Positions 37,576 through 46,081 of a DNA stretch of 64,000 nt are shown here, piece after piece; the first letter of the stretch is position 1, and every line of letters starts with the position of its first letter. The notes below the pieces were generated by a model. It ran no database searches, was not told where the DNA came from, and worked only from the letters and a program-made list of their open reading frames with translations. Source of the DNA: an uncultured Alphaproteobacteria bacterium (GTDB lineage Bacteria > Pseudomonadota > Alphaproteobacteria > Caulobacterales > Caulobacteraceae). The stretch covers positions 1 to 64,000 of the forward strand of contig CAIJOB010000039.1 of assembly GCA_903822175.1 (NCBI GenBank), written 5' to 3'. The position numbers and the translations under genes were made by a program.

Positions 37576-38214
37576 ATGAAACTTCGTCTTTTCGCCGCCC
37601 TTTCCGCGGGCGCTTTCGTGCTGGCCGCGCCGATCGTGGGGCAGGCCCACTTCATCCTGGAAACGCCGACCTCAGTGGTCGTGGAAAACCAGCTTGGCGA
37701 TCCCCAGAAGCTCGGCCCGTGCGGCGGCACCACCAAGGACCCCGGCACGCTGACCAATGCGGTCACGGCTGTGGCCGGCGGCGAGCTTCTGAAGGTGAAG
37801 GTCAAGGAGACCATCTATCACCCGGGCCATTTCCGCATCGCGCTGGCGGTGAAGGATCGCAAGGAACTGCCGGTGGATCCGGAAGACACGACCAAGGACG
37901 TGAACGGCAAGCCGTGGTCGGTGTCCGGCAAGGTCGATCCCAATCCCAAGCCGCCCGTGCTGGTGGACGGCCTTTGGGAGCATCATGAGCGCAAGCCCGC
38001 CGAGGAATTCCAGACCTACGTGCACATCCCCAACATCAACTGCGATCACTGCTCGCTGCAGATCATCCAGTTCATGGAGAACCACCCGGTGAACCCGGAC
38101 GGCCGCTTCACCTACCACCACTGCGCCGACCTGAAGATCACCGCCAACCCGCGCCTGCCCATCGACGCGGGGTGGCCCGGCCAGACGAAGGCCAAGGGCA
38201 AGAAGAAGAGCTAG
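37576..38214 (+). CDS. Secreted polysaccharide monooxygenase-like protein (SCE4755 type)
   Basis: The 212-residue protein has a signal peptide MKLRLFAALSAGAFVLAAPIVGQA, cleaved just before His25, so the mature protein would start HFILETP. An N-terminal histidine is the hallmark of the copper histidine brace of lytic polysaccharide monooxygenases. The C-terminal domain has CDHCSLQIIQFMENHPVNP and YHHCADLKI, in line with chitin-binding/LPMO-like folds, and cysteines for two disulfides. Similar proteins are called SCE4755-family monooxygenase-like; activity is unproven. A basic tail (KAKGKKKS) follows. The start has AGAGGGG 9 bases upstream. Confidence 0.7.
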   Translation: MKLRLFAALSAGAFVLAAPIVGQAHFILETPTSVVVENQLGDPQKLGPCGGTTKDPGTLTNAVTAVAGGELLKVKVKETIYHPGHFRIALAVKDRKELPVDPEDTTKDVNGKPWSVSGKVDPNPKPPVLVDGLWEHHERKPAEEFQTYVHIPNINCDHCSLQIIQFMENHPVNPDGRFTYHHCADLKITANPRLPIDAGWPGQTKAKGKKKS

Positions 38215-38227
38215 GCTCTAAGCGTTC

Positions 38228-38935
38228 TTAAGCCTCCGCCGCGGCCATGGCCGCGGCGGCCTTGGCCATCATCTTTTCGAAGGCGCCGGAGCGGATCAGT
38301 TCGCGGCGTTCTTCGAGGCCGCGATGCAGCTCGGCCAGGACCCTGGCGGCGTGTTCGTTCTTTTGGATCGCCGCCCAGTAGGCGGCGACGTTGGCGGCGG
38401 CCGGGATCGGGTTCTCCATGCCGGTGGCCGGCAGGACGTTCTCGACCAGGAAGAGGCCGGGGACCAGCGCGCAGTCGGCCATGGTGAGGCGGCCTGAGCA
38501 GGCGAACCCGTCCGTGCCGATCAGCTTGTCCAGCGCCTTGATGTTGCGCACCACCTGGCCGCCCAGGAGGTCGACGATGCCCTGGTTGCGCTCCTTGGCG
38601 CGGCTCTGGGCCGAGAGCATAAACATGTTGTTCATCAGGTAGATGTCGCCGATCCGGGCGACCATGCGGATGTGCGCGGTCTCGCGCGGCGTGGCGCCCA
38701 GCATCGAGGGCTGCGGGTAGATCTCCTCGAGATATTCCGCGATCACCTCGGACTCCGGCAGCATGTCGCCGTCGATATCCAGCACCGGGATGCGGCCGAT
38801 CGGGAAGGCCTTGCGGAACTCCGGCGTGCCGAAGGTCGACGGGCGCTCGAGCGCGATATCGGTGATGCCCTTGGCGTAGATCTGCAGGCGCACCCGCGCC
38901 GAATAGGGGCTGAGGTCGCCGGAATAGAGTTTCAT
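38228..38935 (-). CDS. Glutathione S-transferase family protein
   Basis: The 235-residue protein has an N-terminal thioredoxin-like GST domain (MKLYSGDLSPYSARVRLQIYAKGI, with Ser at the place of the catalytic residue, cis-Pro in IGRIPVLDIDG and ESEVIAEYLEEIYP for the gamma-glutamyl moiety) and a helical C-terminal domain (about 90-225). Such enzymes conjugate or isomerise electrophilic compounds. The Ala-rich tail (AKAAAAMAAAEA) is unusual but short. AGGAG lies 8-12 bases before the ATG. Confidence 0.88.
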   Translation of the reverse strand: MKLYSGDLSPYSARVRLQIYAKGITDIALERPSTFGTPEFRKAFPIGRIPVLDIDGDMLPESEVIAEYLEEIYPQPSMLGATPRETAHIRMVARIGDIYLMNNMFMLSAQSRAKERNQGIVDLLGGQVVRNIKALDKLIGTDGFACSGRLTMADCALVPGLFLVENVLPATGMENPIPAAANVAAYWAAIQKNEHAARVLAELHRGLEERRELIRSGAFEKMMAKAAAAMAAAEA

Positions 38936-39009
38936 GAGGCAGAGGCTCCTGCGCGCCGCGCGCGGGGAGAGGTTAGGACGCGAAAGCGGCCCCGCCAACC
39001 ACTGGGCGC

Positions 39010-39429
39010 CTAGCCGCGCCGGACGTAGGAGCCGGAGGCCAGGCCGCTGACGATGGCGATGACCGAGGCGCGGGCCTCGCCGGCCGGGAGCTGGCCGAAG
39101 GCGCGCAGCAGTTCCTCGGCGCCGGGCGTGGCCAGCAGGCCCTTGATCTCGGCCTCCAGGGCGTTTTCCTGCGGTTCGGCGGCGTCGCCGTCGCCATCGG
39201 GCCCGCGGGCGCCCAGCAGCAAGCTGCCGGGGCAATTCAGCGCGCGGGCCGCCTTGATCAGCATGGAGGCGGAGATGCGGTTCGCGCCGCGCTCGTACTT
39301 CTGGACCTGCTGGAAGCTGACGCCGAGATGCTCAGCGAGCGTCGACTGGCTCATGCGCAGCGCCAGACGGCGCGCCCGGATCCGCGCGCCCACTCCGACG
39401 TCAATAGGGTCCGCGTTGACCGCGCCCAT
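39010..39429 (-). CDS. XRE family transcriptional regulator
   Basis: The 139-residue protein has an XRE/Cro helix-turn-helix at about 14-70 (ARIRARRLALRMSQSTLAEHLGVSFQQVQKYERGANRISASMLIKAARAL) and a C-terminal region of 65 residues containing EAEIKGLLATPGAEELLRAFGQL. This layout is common in Alphaproteobacteria, where several copies are usually found. The regulated genes are not evident. It reads toward the GST gene with 74 bases between. Confidence 0.85.
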   Translation of the reverse strand: MGAVNADPIDVGVGARIRARRLALRMSQSTLAEHLGVSFQQVQKYERGANRISASMLIKAARALNCPGSLLLGARGPDGDGDAAEPQENALEAEIKGLLATPGAEELLRAFGQLPAGEARASVIAIVSGLASGSYVRRG

Positions 39430-39522
39430 CGTCTGTCCCCTGACCTTCCCGACAGGTGAAGCCTAGCCCCTTGACCGCCAAAGGGAAGGGGGCCGCGCCG
39501 CGACTCTTCGCCTGATGAGCGG

Positions 39523-40116
39523 TCAGGCCCTGCCGCCCTGCACCAGGCGCAGGCGCTGCCAGGGCTGGACCAGGCCGTCGCTGGCGGCCAGGCGCACGGC
39601 GCTCTTGGCCAGGCCCAGGCTCTGCAGACGCAGGAAGCCGTCGAGGCCTGTGCGCTCGGTCGGCGTTAGCAGCACCGCGTCGGCCGCCACCGTCAGGCGC
39701 AGCTTCAGGCGCAGGGCGTCGAGCGCGGTCGCCAGGCACGAGCCCTGCACCGAGACGCCGCAGAGCACCACCTCGCCGCGGGCGCCGCGCTCGATCGCCT
39801 CGCAGAGTTCGGGGCTGGAGAAGGCCGAGGGCTGCTCACGATGATAGACCGGCTCGGATGGCGCGGGCGTCATGCCAGCGACCGGCCGCCAGGGCGCTTC
39901 GCCCGGCCGGGGCCGGCGCGAGATCACGTGGCCCACCGCCCAGCCTTCAGCCCGGGCGTGCGCCAGCAGGCGCGCGGCGTTCTCACTCCAGGCGTCGCCG
40001 CTTAAGTCCCTGGTGTCGGGTTCACCATCGTTGTCGCCGCCCGGGGCGACGCTGAGCGCGTCGAGGCAAAGCAGCAGGACGTCCTTGGCGCCCGGCCCAC
40101 GCAACACGCGCGTCAT
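39523..40116 (-). CDS. Isochorismatase-like (cysteine hydrolase) family protein
   Basis: The 197-residue product resembles the isochorismatase-like hydrolase fold: VLLLCLDALSV for the first strand with Asp, a central beta-strand VVLCGVSVQGSCLATALDALRLKLRLTVAADAV in which Cys at about 131 sits near the usual nucleophile position. The metal/catalytic lysine of the family is not obvious, so activity is uncertain. Start and upstream stop overlap (ATGA). It is the last gene of a three-gene cluster divergent from a broken lysR. Confidence 0.6.
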   Translation of the reverse strand: MTRVLRGPGAKDVLLLCLDALSVAPGGDNDGEPDTRDLSGDAWSENAARLLAHARAEGWAVGHVISRRPRPGEAPWRPVAGMTPAPSEPVYHREQPSAFSSPELCEAIERGARGEVVLCGVSVQGSCLATALDALRLKLRLTVAADAVLLTPTERTGLDGFLRLQSLGLAKSAVRLAASDGLVQPWQRLRLVQGGRA

Positions 40117-40700
40117 GCGGCGAGCTCCGCCGGCGCCCGTTCCAGGACGCCCGGCCGGTCCCAGTCGCCTTCGGGGCGCAGCAGGGTCATCGGCGGACTG
40201 GCCAGTCCCACGGCAGCGGCGTGCGGCTCCAGGTCGAACTCCATCTCCAGATAGGCGTAGCCGGAGAAGTTGAAGACCGGCCGGCCGGGCCGGCGGCGGC
40301 CCTTGAAGTAGCGTTTCCAGAAGGCCTCGCCGCGCACCTGGGCGTGGCCGATCAGGCGGCGGTAGCCCTTGCGCCGGACGAGATCGAAGGTGGCGCGGCA
40401 GAGCAGCAGGAGGGCCGGGCCGCCGCGATGCTCCTTGCGCACCGCCAGCCGCTCGAACTTGGCGAACTCGCCAAACCAGCGCAGGCGCACCACGCCCACC
40501 GGCTCGCGCCCCCATTTCAGCAACAGGTGGGTGGCGCCGGCGAGGTCGTTGCCGTCGAATTCCTCGTCATAGGGGCAGGCCTGGTCGGCCATGTAGACCA
40601 GCGACCGGACGGTCTGGACCTGGGCCATCTCGTCGAAGGTGCGCACGACGCTGATCGTGTAGTCGTTGTTGGCCGTGGGGATGGAGGCCGCGCGGGTCAT
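40113..40700 (-). CDS. GNAT family acetyltransferase-like protein
   Basis: The 195-residue protein shows the GNAT fold: VVRTFDEMAQVQTVRSLVYMADQACPY, then EPVGVVRLRWF, FAKFERLAVRKEHRGGPALLLLCRATFDLVRRKGYRRLIGHAQ (coenzyme A pyrophosphate loop with R/Q-x-x-G-x-A-like KEHRGGPA) and WKRYFKGRRRPGRPVFNFSGYAYLEMEF. It is reminiscent of acyl-homoserine-lactone-synthase-related acetyltransferases, but the substrate is unknown. It overlaps both neighbours by 4 bases, so the three products should be made together. Confidence 0.75.
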   Translation of the reverse strand: MTRAASIPTANNDYTISVVRTFDEMAQVQTVRSLVYMADQACPYDEEFDGNDLAGATHLLLKWGREPVGVVRLRWFGEFAKFERLAVRKEHRGGPALLLLCRATFDLVRRKGYRRLIGHAQVRGEAFWKRYFKGRRRPGRPVFNFSGYAYLEMEFDLEPHAAAVGLASPPMTLLRPEGDWDRPGVLERAPAELAA

Positions 40701-41320
40701 GCCGCAACCGCCTGTTCCATCGGCGCCTGCCAGACCAGGCCGTCGAAGGAGCCGGGCAGGTCCTCGAAGCCCAGGCGCTCGCGCATCAGCCGGTGGCCGG
40801 CCTCGGTGGTGGGCCTGGCGAACTTGGGCAGGTGGCCAACGGCGCCGCCCATGATGGCGCGAGCGCCGTCGATGACGCGGCGCGCCGAGGGCTTGGTGGT
40901 CGCCGCCACGCCCCAGCCGTAGAAGGCGCAGGCCGGTTCGCCCGGCGCCGCCACATGCTCGGCGGCGGGGGCCAGCGCGTCGAACGCGCCGGTCAGCACG
41001 GCGCGCAGGCCGCTGACGTTCAACAGCACGAAGGCCAGCACGCCGGTGAGCGCGCCATCCTCGCGGGCCACGAAGAGCGCGCTGTCGCCGGTCAGGTGGT
41101 GCACCCGCTCCAGGTCGGCGGCGTCGACGATGCCTTCGCCGATCAGTTGTGCGGCGAATTGGCGCGCCGCGGCGATGTCGTCGCCCTGCGCCGGCGCGAC
41201 GTCGAAGACCGCGAGCTCCCGGCGAAGCCGCGCTGTCAGCGTGGGGGCCAGAGGGGGAGCCTGAGTGGAAACTAGGCTGGGAGCCAATGCGGCGCCGGCG
41301 CCGTTAGCACTGGTGGTCAT
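40697..41320 (-). CDS. Conserved protein, probably GNAT-related
   Basis: First gene of the three-gene cluster, 207 residues from ATG 41320 (an upstream frame continues but lies in the divergent promoter). The N-terminal 30 residues are low-complexity Ala/Pro/Ser. The core has AAARQFAAQLIGEGIVDAADLERVHHLTGDSALFVAREDGALTGVLAFVLLNVSGLRAVL, a strand-turn-strand like that of N-acetyltransferases, and FYGWGVAATTKPSARRVIDGARAIMGG. I do not recognise a named family. It may work with the acetyltransferase that follows. Confidence 0.6.
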   Translation of the reverse strand: MTTSANGAGAALAPSLVSTQAPPLAPTLTARLRRELAVFDVAPAQGDDIAAARQFAAQLIGEGIVDAADLERVHHLTGDSALFVAREDGALTGVLAFVLLNVSGLRAVLTGAFDALAPAAEHVAAPGEPACAFYGWGVAATTKPSARRVIDGARAIMGGAVGHLPKFARPTTEAGHRLMRERLGFEDLPGSFDGLVWQAPMEQAVAA

Positions 41321-41419
41321 GGTTTCACCTCCGCGTTCACGAAGGTCTAGCCATTGGTAAACGCGCTTGGGCGCCCCATAAGATTGCAATAGGCTGCCCG
41401 CAGAACTGCAGGAGGTCAC

Positions 41420-42412
41420 ATGGGGGAGATCGCGCGCCGTCGGGCCGACTGGTCAAACCTGCGCGTGTTCTTCGCGGTCGCCGAGGCCGGTGGGATCAAC
41501 GCCGCCGCCCGCGCCCTGCAGATCAATCCGTCCACCGTGACCCGCGCCATCGAGGAGCTGGAGCGCCAGCTCAACGCCACCCTGTTTCATCGCGGCCCGC
41601 GCGGCGCGACCCTGACCGAGGCCGGCCAGGCCGCCTTCCAGCGGGTGCGCACCATGGAGCGCATGGCCGAGGCGCTGGAGCTTGAGGTCGGCGACAGCGA
41701 GACCCTGCCCGAGGGCCGCGTGCGGCTGGCGGCGCCCGACGGGGTCGCCGGTTATTTCATCAGCCCGCACCAGACCGAGTTCCTGCGGGCGCACCCGGGG
41801 ATCGACCTTTCCATCGACTGCGGCCTGTGGCCGGACCGGCCGCTGGACGGCGAGGCCGACCTGACGCTGACCTTCAGCGAGCCGACCCAGCCGGACGCGG
41901 TGGCCCAGCCGATTGCGCATGTGCACTACGCGCTATTCGCCAGCCGCGAGTACGTCAGCCTCTATGGCGCGCCCAAGACCATCGAGGAGATGCTGCACCA
42001 CCCCTACGTCCACCACTCCGCCCAGACCCATCAGAAGGAGCTCTGGGGGGACCGCGTGCAGGCCTGACAGACGCTCACCCACAAGCGGATCGAGACCAAT
42101 TCCAGCTCGGTGTGCGTGCAGGCGGTGCTGAACGGGGTGGGCATCGGCGCCATGCCGACGGCCATCGCCTCGGTCGAGCCGGACCTGGTGATGCTGGACG
42201 TGCTGACGGTGGGGCCGGCGAAGCTGTGGCTGGTGCATCACCGCGACGCGGCGCGGCCGGCCCGCGTGCGGCTGGTCAAGGACTGGCTGAAGGCGATCTT
42301 CGATCCGAGGACCCGGCCCTGGTACCGGTCGGAGTTCGTGCATCCGGACGACTTCGCCGCCGAGACCGGCAAGAGCGAGCCGGCGTCGAAGGGCGAGCGC
42401 AAGGCGGGGTGA
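41420..42412 (+). pseudogene. LysR-type regulator broken by an in-frame stop codon
   Basis: A LysR-family regulator of about 330 codons with an N-terminal helix-turn-helix (GGINAAARALQINPSTVTRAIEELERQL, about 23-50) and an effector domain. Codon 216 is TGA (42065-42067), between WGDRVQA and QTLTHKR; the same frame then continues with normal LysR sequence to 42412 (SSVCVQAVLNGVGIGAMP, LWLVHHRDA). One substitution, for instance TGG to TGA, explains it. The gene is divergent from the 41320-39523 cluster, its likely target, and the 99-bp gap contains ATTGCAAT (41382-41389). Sequencing error or a recent mutation are both possible. Confidence 0.8.
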
Positions 42413-42415
42413 GCG

Positions 42416-43198
42416 CTAGATCGGCACGCCGATGATCGCCTTGACGATCAGATGGTCCTCCGGCCGGCCGTAGCCTGTGCCGACGCCGAGGTTCAGGTCC
42501 CACTTGCCGAAGGATTTGTCGACGATGGCGAACAGTTCCTGGTCGTTGCGGCCCAGCCGGCCGAAGGTCCTGGAATCGCCCACGGTGTTGTAGCTCTCGA
42601 AGCCGACGTCAAAGCCGCTCTCGCCGATCTTGCGGGTGACCAGGGTGGCCAGTTGATAGGTCGTCGGCCCCTTGGCGGGCCCTGACACCGCCCAGTCGAT
42701 GTTGAGGTTCTCGGCGATCGTCCAGGGCCCCAGGTGGGCGCCCGCGATCCCCTTCAACTCGGCGTTCCAGGGATTGACGTCGATGTCCCGCCGCACCTTG
42801 CCCAGCTCGAAATTGAGGCCCCAGAAGAACGGGTCGTCCGGCGCGTGCGGCGCGATGAACTTGATGCGGCCCTTGAAGCCGGCGACTTCGGTCTGGCCGC
42901 GGTCGTCGAAGGTGAGTAGCGGCAGATAGGCGCCCAGCTCGATGTTTGAGGTGAGGCCATAGGCCCACTCGGGCGTGATCCGCAGGCGCCCCTGCGAGGC
43001 CTGCTCGCCGAGATAGTCCGCGTTGGCGCCGCGGCCGCGCAGGACATCGTTCACATGGACGTCCAGGCCATAGGCGCCCTTGGCGCTCATGTCGTCGATA
43101 TAGACCTGGATTTCCTCGTCGGCGGCGCGCGCGCCGAAGGCCACGGTCCAGGCCGCCAGCGCCAGGCCTGCCGCACGTCTTCCTAAGCGTCCGCCCAA
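42416..43198 (-). CDS. Exported protein, possible outer-membrane beta-barrel
   Basis: I start the 260-residue protein at TTG 43198 because GGAGGG precedes it by 6 bases and it yields the signal peptide LGRRAAGLALAAWTVAFGARA; a GTG at 43240 is the alternative. The mature part is rich in alternating aromatic/hydrophobic strands (WAYGLTSNIELGAYLPLLTF, GFKGRIKFIAPH, FFWGLNFELG, GFDVGFESYN, KWDLNLGVGTGYG) and ends HLIVKAIIGVPI, resembling a transporter-like outer-membrane barrel. No specific function. It ends 3 bases after the lysR remnant on the opposite strand. Confidence 0.65.
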   Translation of the reverse strand: MGGRLGRRAAGLALAAWTVAFGARAADEEIQVYIDDMSAKGAYGLDVHVNDVLRGRGANADYLGEQASQGRLRITPEWAYGLTSNIELGAYLPLLTFDDRGQTEVAGFKGRIKFIAPHAPDDPFFWGLNFELGKVRRDIDVNPWNAELKGIAGAHLGPWTIAENLNIDWAVSGPAKGPTTYQLATLVTRKIGESGFDVGFESYNTVGDSRTFGRLGRNDQELFAIVDKSFGKWDLNLGVGTGYGRPEDHLIVKAIIGVPI

Positions 43199-43264
43199 AA
43201 GGCGCCCTCCCGATGCCCGCACTCTCGCCGAATGGGGCACAGTGCTTGGCCGGAGGCTAGGGCG

Positions 43265-44515
43265 CTAGAGCCGTTCGATGATGATCGCCGGCGCCATGCC
43301 GCCGGCGGCGCACATGGTGACGAGGCCGCGCTTGAGGTCGCGGCGTTCGAGTTCGTCGAGGATGGTGCCGATCAGGATCGAGCCGGTGGCGCCGATGGGG
43401 TGGCCGAGCGCCATGGCGCCGCCGTTCACATTGACCTTGTCGCGGTCCAGCCTGAGGTCGCGGATGAACTTCTCGGCGACCACCGAGAAGGCCTCGTTGA
43501 TCTCGAAGAGGTCGATGTCGTCGACGGTGAGGCCGGCCTTGGCCAGCACCTTGCGGGCGGCGGGCACCGGGGCGTTCAGCATCAGGGTGGGCGAATCCCC
43601 CATGTTGGCCATGGCGACGATGCGGGCGCGGGGCTTGAGGCCATGCTTCCGGGCGTAGTCCGGCGAGGCCATCAGGACGGCGGCGGCGCCATCGACCACG
43701 CCCGAGGAATTGCCGGCGTGGTGGAAGTGCTGGATCTTCAGGTCCGGATAGACCTGGTTGATCAGGCCGGCGAAGGTCGTGCCCTTGGCGTCGAGCGGGA
43801 AGTCGGCCATGGCCTCGAAGGCGGGTTTCAGGGCCGCCAGGCCCTCCATGGTGGTCTGCGGGCGCGGGAATTCCTCGTGGTCGAGGGCGACGGAGCCGTC
43901 CTCGCGGTAGACCGTCACCAGGGACTTGTCGAAGTGGCCGCCTTTGATCGCGGCGTCGGCGCGTTGCTGGCTAACCAGGGCCAGCTCGTCCAGGGCTTCG
44001 CGGCTGATGCCTTCGAGGGTGGCGATGGCGTCGGCGCAGACGCCCTGGTGGCTCTGCGGGTGCTTGGCGCGCAGCGAGAGGTTGCCGCTATCCATCAGCA
44101 TCGGACCGGCTTCCGGGTCCGGCTTGGGGGCGGACGAAGCGGTGTAGCTCATCATCTCGGTGCCGCCGCCGATGACCAGGTCTTCCATCCCGGCCATGAC
44201 CTGGGCCGCGGCGAGGTTCACCGCGGTGATGCCCGAGCCGCAGTAGCGGTCGAGCGTCACGCCCGAGGCGCGCACGTCATAGCCGGCGTCGAGCGCGGCC
44301 ATGCGACCAAGGTCGCCGCCCTGCTTGCCGCGCTGGGAGGAGGTGCCCCAGATGATGTCGTCGACTTCCGCGGTGTTGAGGCCGTTGCGGTCGGCCAGCG
44401 CCTTGAGGACCGTGGCGCCCAGGTGCTGGGGATGGTGGTCCGCCAGCGCGCCCTTGCCGACCTTGCCGATGCCGCGCGGGGTGCGGCAGACGTCGATGAT
44501 CCAGGCTTCAGACAT
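43265..44515 (-). CDS. Thiolase (acetyl-CoA C-acyltransferase)
   Basis: Thiolases cleave 3-ketoacyl-CoA or condense acetyl-CoA units. The 416-residue protein has the nucleophilic cysteine in DRYCGSGITAVNLAA, the conserved NEAFSVV, the GGAMALGHPIGATG histidine box and the second cysteine in TMCAAGGMAPA. Motif C-G-S-G instead of the usual C-A-S-G is a common variant. I use ATG 44515 with AAGGAG about 9 bases upstream. It precedes an unrelated outer-membrane protein gene, so its pathway (fatty acid oxidation is most likely) is inferred from family only. Confidence 0.92.
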   Translation of the reverse strand: MSEAWIIDVCRTPRGIGKVGKGALADHHPQHLGATVLKALADRNGLNTAEVDDIIWGTSSQRGKQGGDLGRMAALDAGYDVRASGVTLDRYCGSGITAVNLAAAQVMAGMEDLVIGGGTEMMSYTASSAPKPDPEAGPMLMDSGNLSLRAKHPQSHQGVCADAIATLEGISREALDELALVSQQRADAAIKGGHFDKSLVTVYREDGSVALDHEEFPRPQTTMEGLAALKPAFEAMADFPLDAKGTTFAGLINQVYPDLKIQHFHHAGNSSGVVDGAAAVLMASPDYARKHGLKPRARIVAMANMGDSPTLMLNAPVPAARKVLAKAGLTVDDIDLFEINEAFSVVAEKFIRDLRLDRDKVNVNGGAMALGHPIGATGSILIGTILDELERRDLKRGLVTMCAAGGMAPAIIIERL

Positions 44516-44585
44516 ATCCAGGTCTCCTTGCAGGGCTTGGGACGGCATAGCGCGCCTTGACGCTCGCGGAAACCGTGCCGCAGCG

Positions 44586-46013
44586 TCAGGGCTGGTCGGC
44601 GTAGATCTTCACCAGGCGGTAGAGGAACTCGCGGCCTTCATAGAGGGCGGTGACGCCGACGCGTTCGTTGAGGCCGTGGATGCGGCCAAGGTCCGGCTCC
44701 AGGAAGATGCCGGAGACGCCGTAGGTGGGGATGCCGCCGGCGGTGAGCGGCTTGCCGTCGGTGGCGCCGGCCTGGAGGATCGGGACCACGGGCACGCCCG
44801 GCCACATCTCAGCCGAGACCTTTTCGATCGGGCCCAGGATGCGCGGCGTCAGCGGCGGGGCCGGCGCGGGGGTTTCGGCTTCGGCCCGGACGATCGCGGT
44901 CTTGGAGACCGAGACCTGCGGGTCGTTGATCAGTTCGATCAGCTTGTCGCGCACCGCCTCGCGGGCGACGCCGGGGAAGATGCGGCAGTTGATGTTGGCG
45001 GTGGCCCGTTGCGGGAGCGCGTTCTGGGCGTGGCCGGCCGACAGCTGGGTGGCGACGCAGGTGGTGCGCAGCATGGTGTGCAGGCTGGGGTCCTTCGACA
45101 GGATCGCGTCGGCCCGGGCGTCCTTCGGATTGGCGACGATGGCGGTCATGGCCGCGCCCTGCTCGCCGCCGACCACCTTGGCCATCTGGGTCAGGTAGCC
45201 GCGGTTGGCGTCGTTGAGCATCACCGGGAACTCGTAGCCGCGGATTTTCTCCAGCGCGTCGGCCAGCCGGTAGATGGCGTTGTCCGGGACGGGGCGCGAG
45301 GAGTGACCGCCGGGGTTGGTGACTTCCAGGGTGAAGCTCTGCGAGGTCTTTTCGCCGGCCTCGATGGTGTGGGCGATGCGTTTGCCGTGATCGTCGAGCT
45401 GGCCGCCGGCGCCCTCGTTCAGCGCGAACTCGGCGTCGATCAGGTCGCGGCGGTTCTGCACCAGCCAGGTGGCGCCGTTCAGCCGCCCGCCGCTCTCCTC
45501 GCCGCAGGTCAGCGCCAGCTTGATCGGGCGTTTAGGGTGGAAGCCTTCGGTGCGGTAGCGGCTCAGGCTGTCGACCCAGATGGCGGCCTGGGCCTTGTCG
45601 TCCATGGCGCCGCGGGCGTGGAAGAAGCCTTCCTCTTCGATGAGCGTGAAGGGGTCGCGGGTCCAGTCCTCGCGCTTGGCCTCGACCACGTCGAGATGGG
45701 CGAGCAGCAGGATCGCCTTGGCCTTGGGATCCTTGCCGGGATAGACGGCGACCAGGCCGCCGTCCTTGGGGAAGTTCGGCGCGGTGAAGACGGTCAGGTC
45801 GCTGTCGGGGAAGCCGGCGGCCTTGAGGTGGGCGGCCATCCGTTCGGCGGCCAGGGTGCAGCTGCCGACCGAGGCGGTGGTGTTGGTCTCGACCAGCTCC
45901 TTGTAGAGGGCGCGGAAGGCGGGCTGGGTCGGGTCGGGCTTGGCGGGCTGGGCCTGGGCTGAGCCCGTAACCAGGAGCGCGGCGCCGACCAGCGCTCCGA
46001 TGATCTTCGACAT
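44586..46013 (-). CDS. Exported M20 family zinc metallopeptidase
   Basis: The 475-residue protein starts with a signal peptide (MSKIIGALVGAALLVTGSAQA) and has the M20 metal motifs: LLLAHLDVVEA (His, Asp), GAMDDKAQ, TCGEESGG (Glu pair) and a C-terminal His in RIHGLNERV. A lid domain (about 200-320, NPGGHSSRPVPDNAI) is inserted. M20 enzymes of this exported kind, close to PepV/ArgE/carboxypeptidase groups, release amino acids from peptides in the periplasm. Specificity is unknown. Confidence 0.88.
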   Translation of the reverse strand: MSKIIGALVGAALLVTGSAQAQPAKPDPTQPAFRALYKELVETNTTASVGSCTLAAERMAAHLKAAGFPDSDLTVFTAPNFPKDGGLVAVYPGKDPKAKAILLLAHLDVVEAKREDWTRDPFTLIEEEGFFHARGAMDDKAQAAIWVDSLSRYRTEGFHPKRPIKLALTCGEESGGRLNGATWLVQNRRDLIDAEFALNEGAGGQLDDHGKRIAHTIEAGEKTSQSFTLEVTNPGGHSSRPVPDNAIYRLADALEKIRGYEFPVMLNDANRGYLTQMAKVVGGEQGAAMTAIVANPKDARADAILSKDPSLHTMLRTTCVATQLSAGHAQNALPQRATANINCRIFPGVAREAVRDKLIELINDPQVSVSKTAIVRAEAETPAPAPPLTPRILGPIEKVSAEMWPGVPVVPILQAGATDGKPLTAGGIPTYGVSGIFLEPDLGRIHGLNERVGVTALYEGREFLYRLVKIYADQP

Positions 46014-46081
46014 AGGCAGTCCCCGCTAAGCTGTAGCGGGGACTATCCCAGCCGCCCGGCGGCGCGGCAAGCGGACGCCGC

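Noticed and set aside
42065..42067. TGA in lysR read as selenocysteine
   Set aside because: No selenocysteine insertion element is evident after it, LysR proteins do not contain selenocysteine and Trp fits the position.
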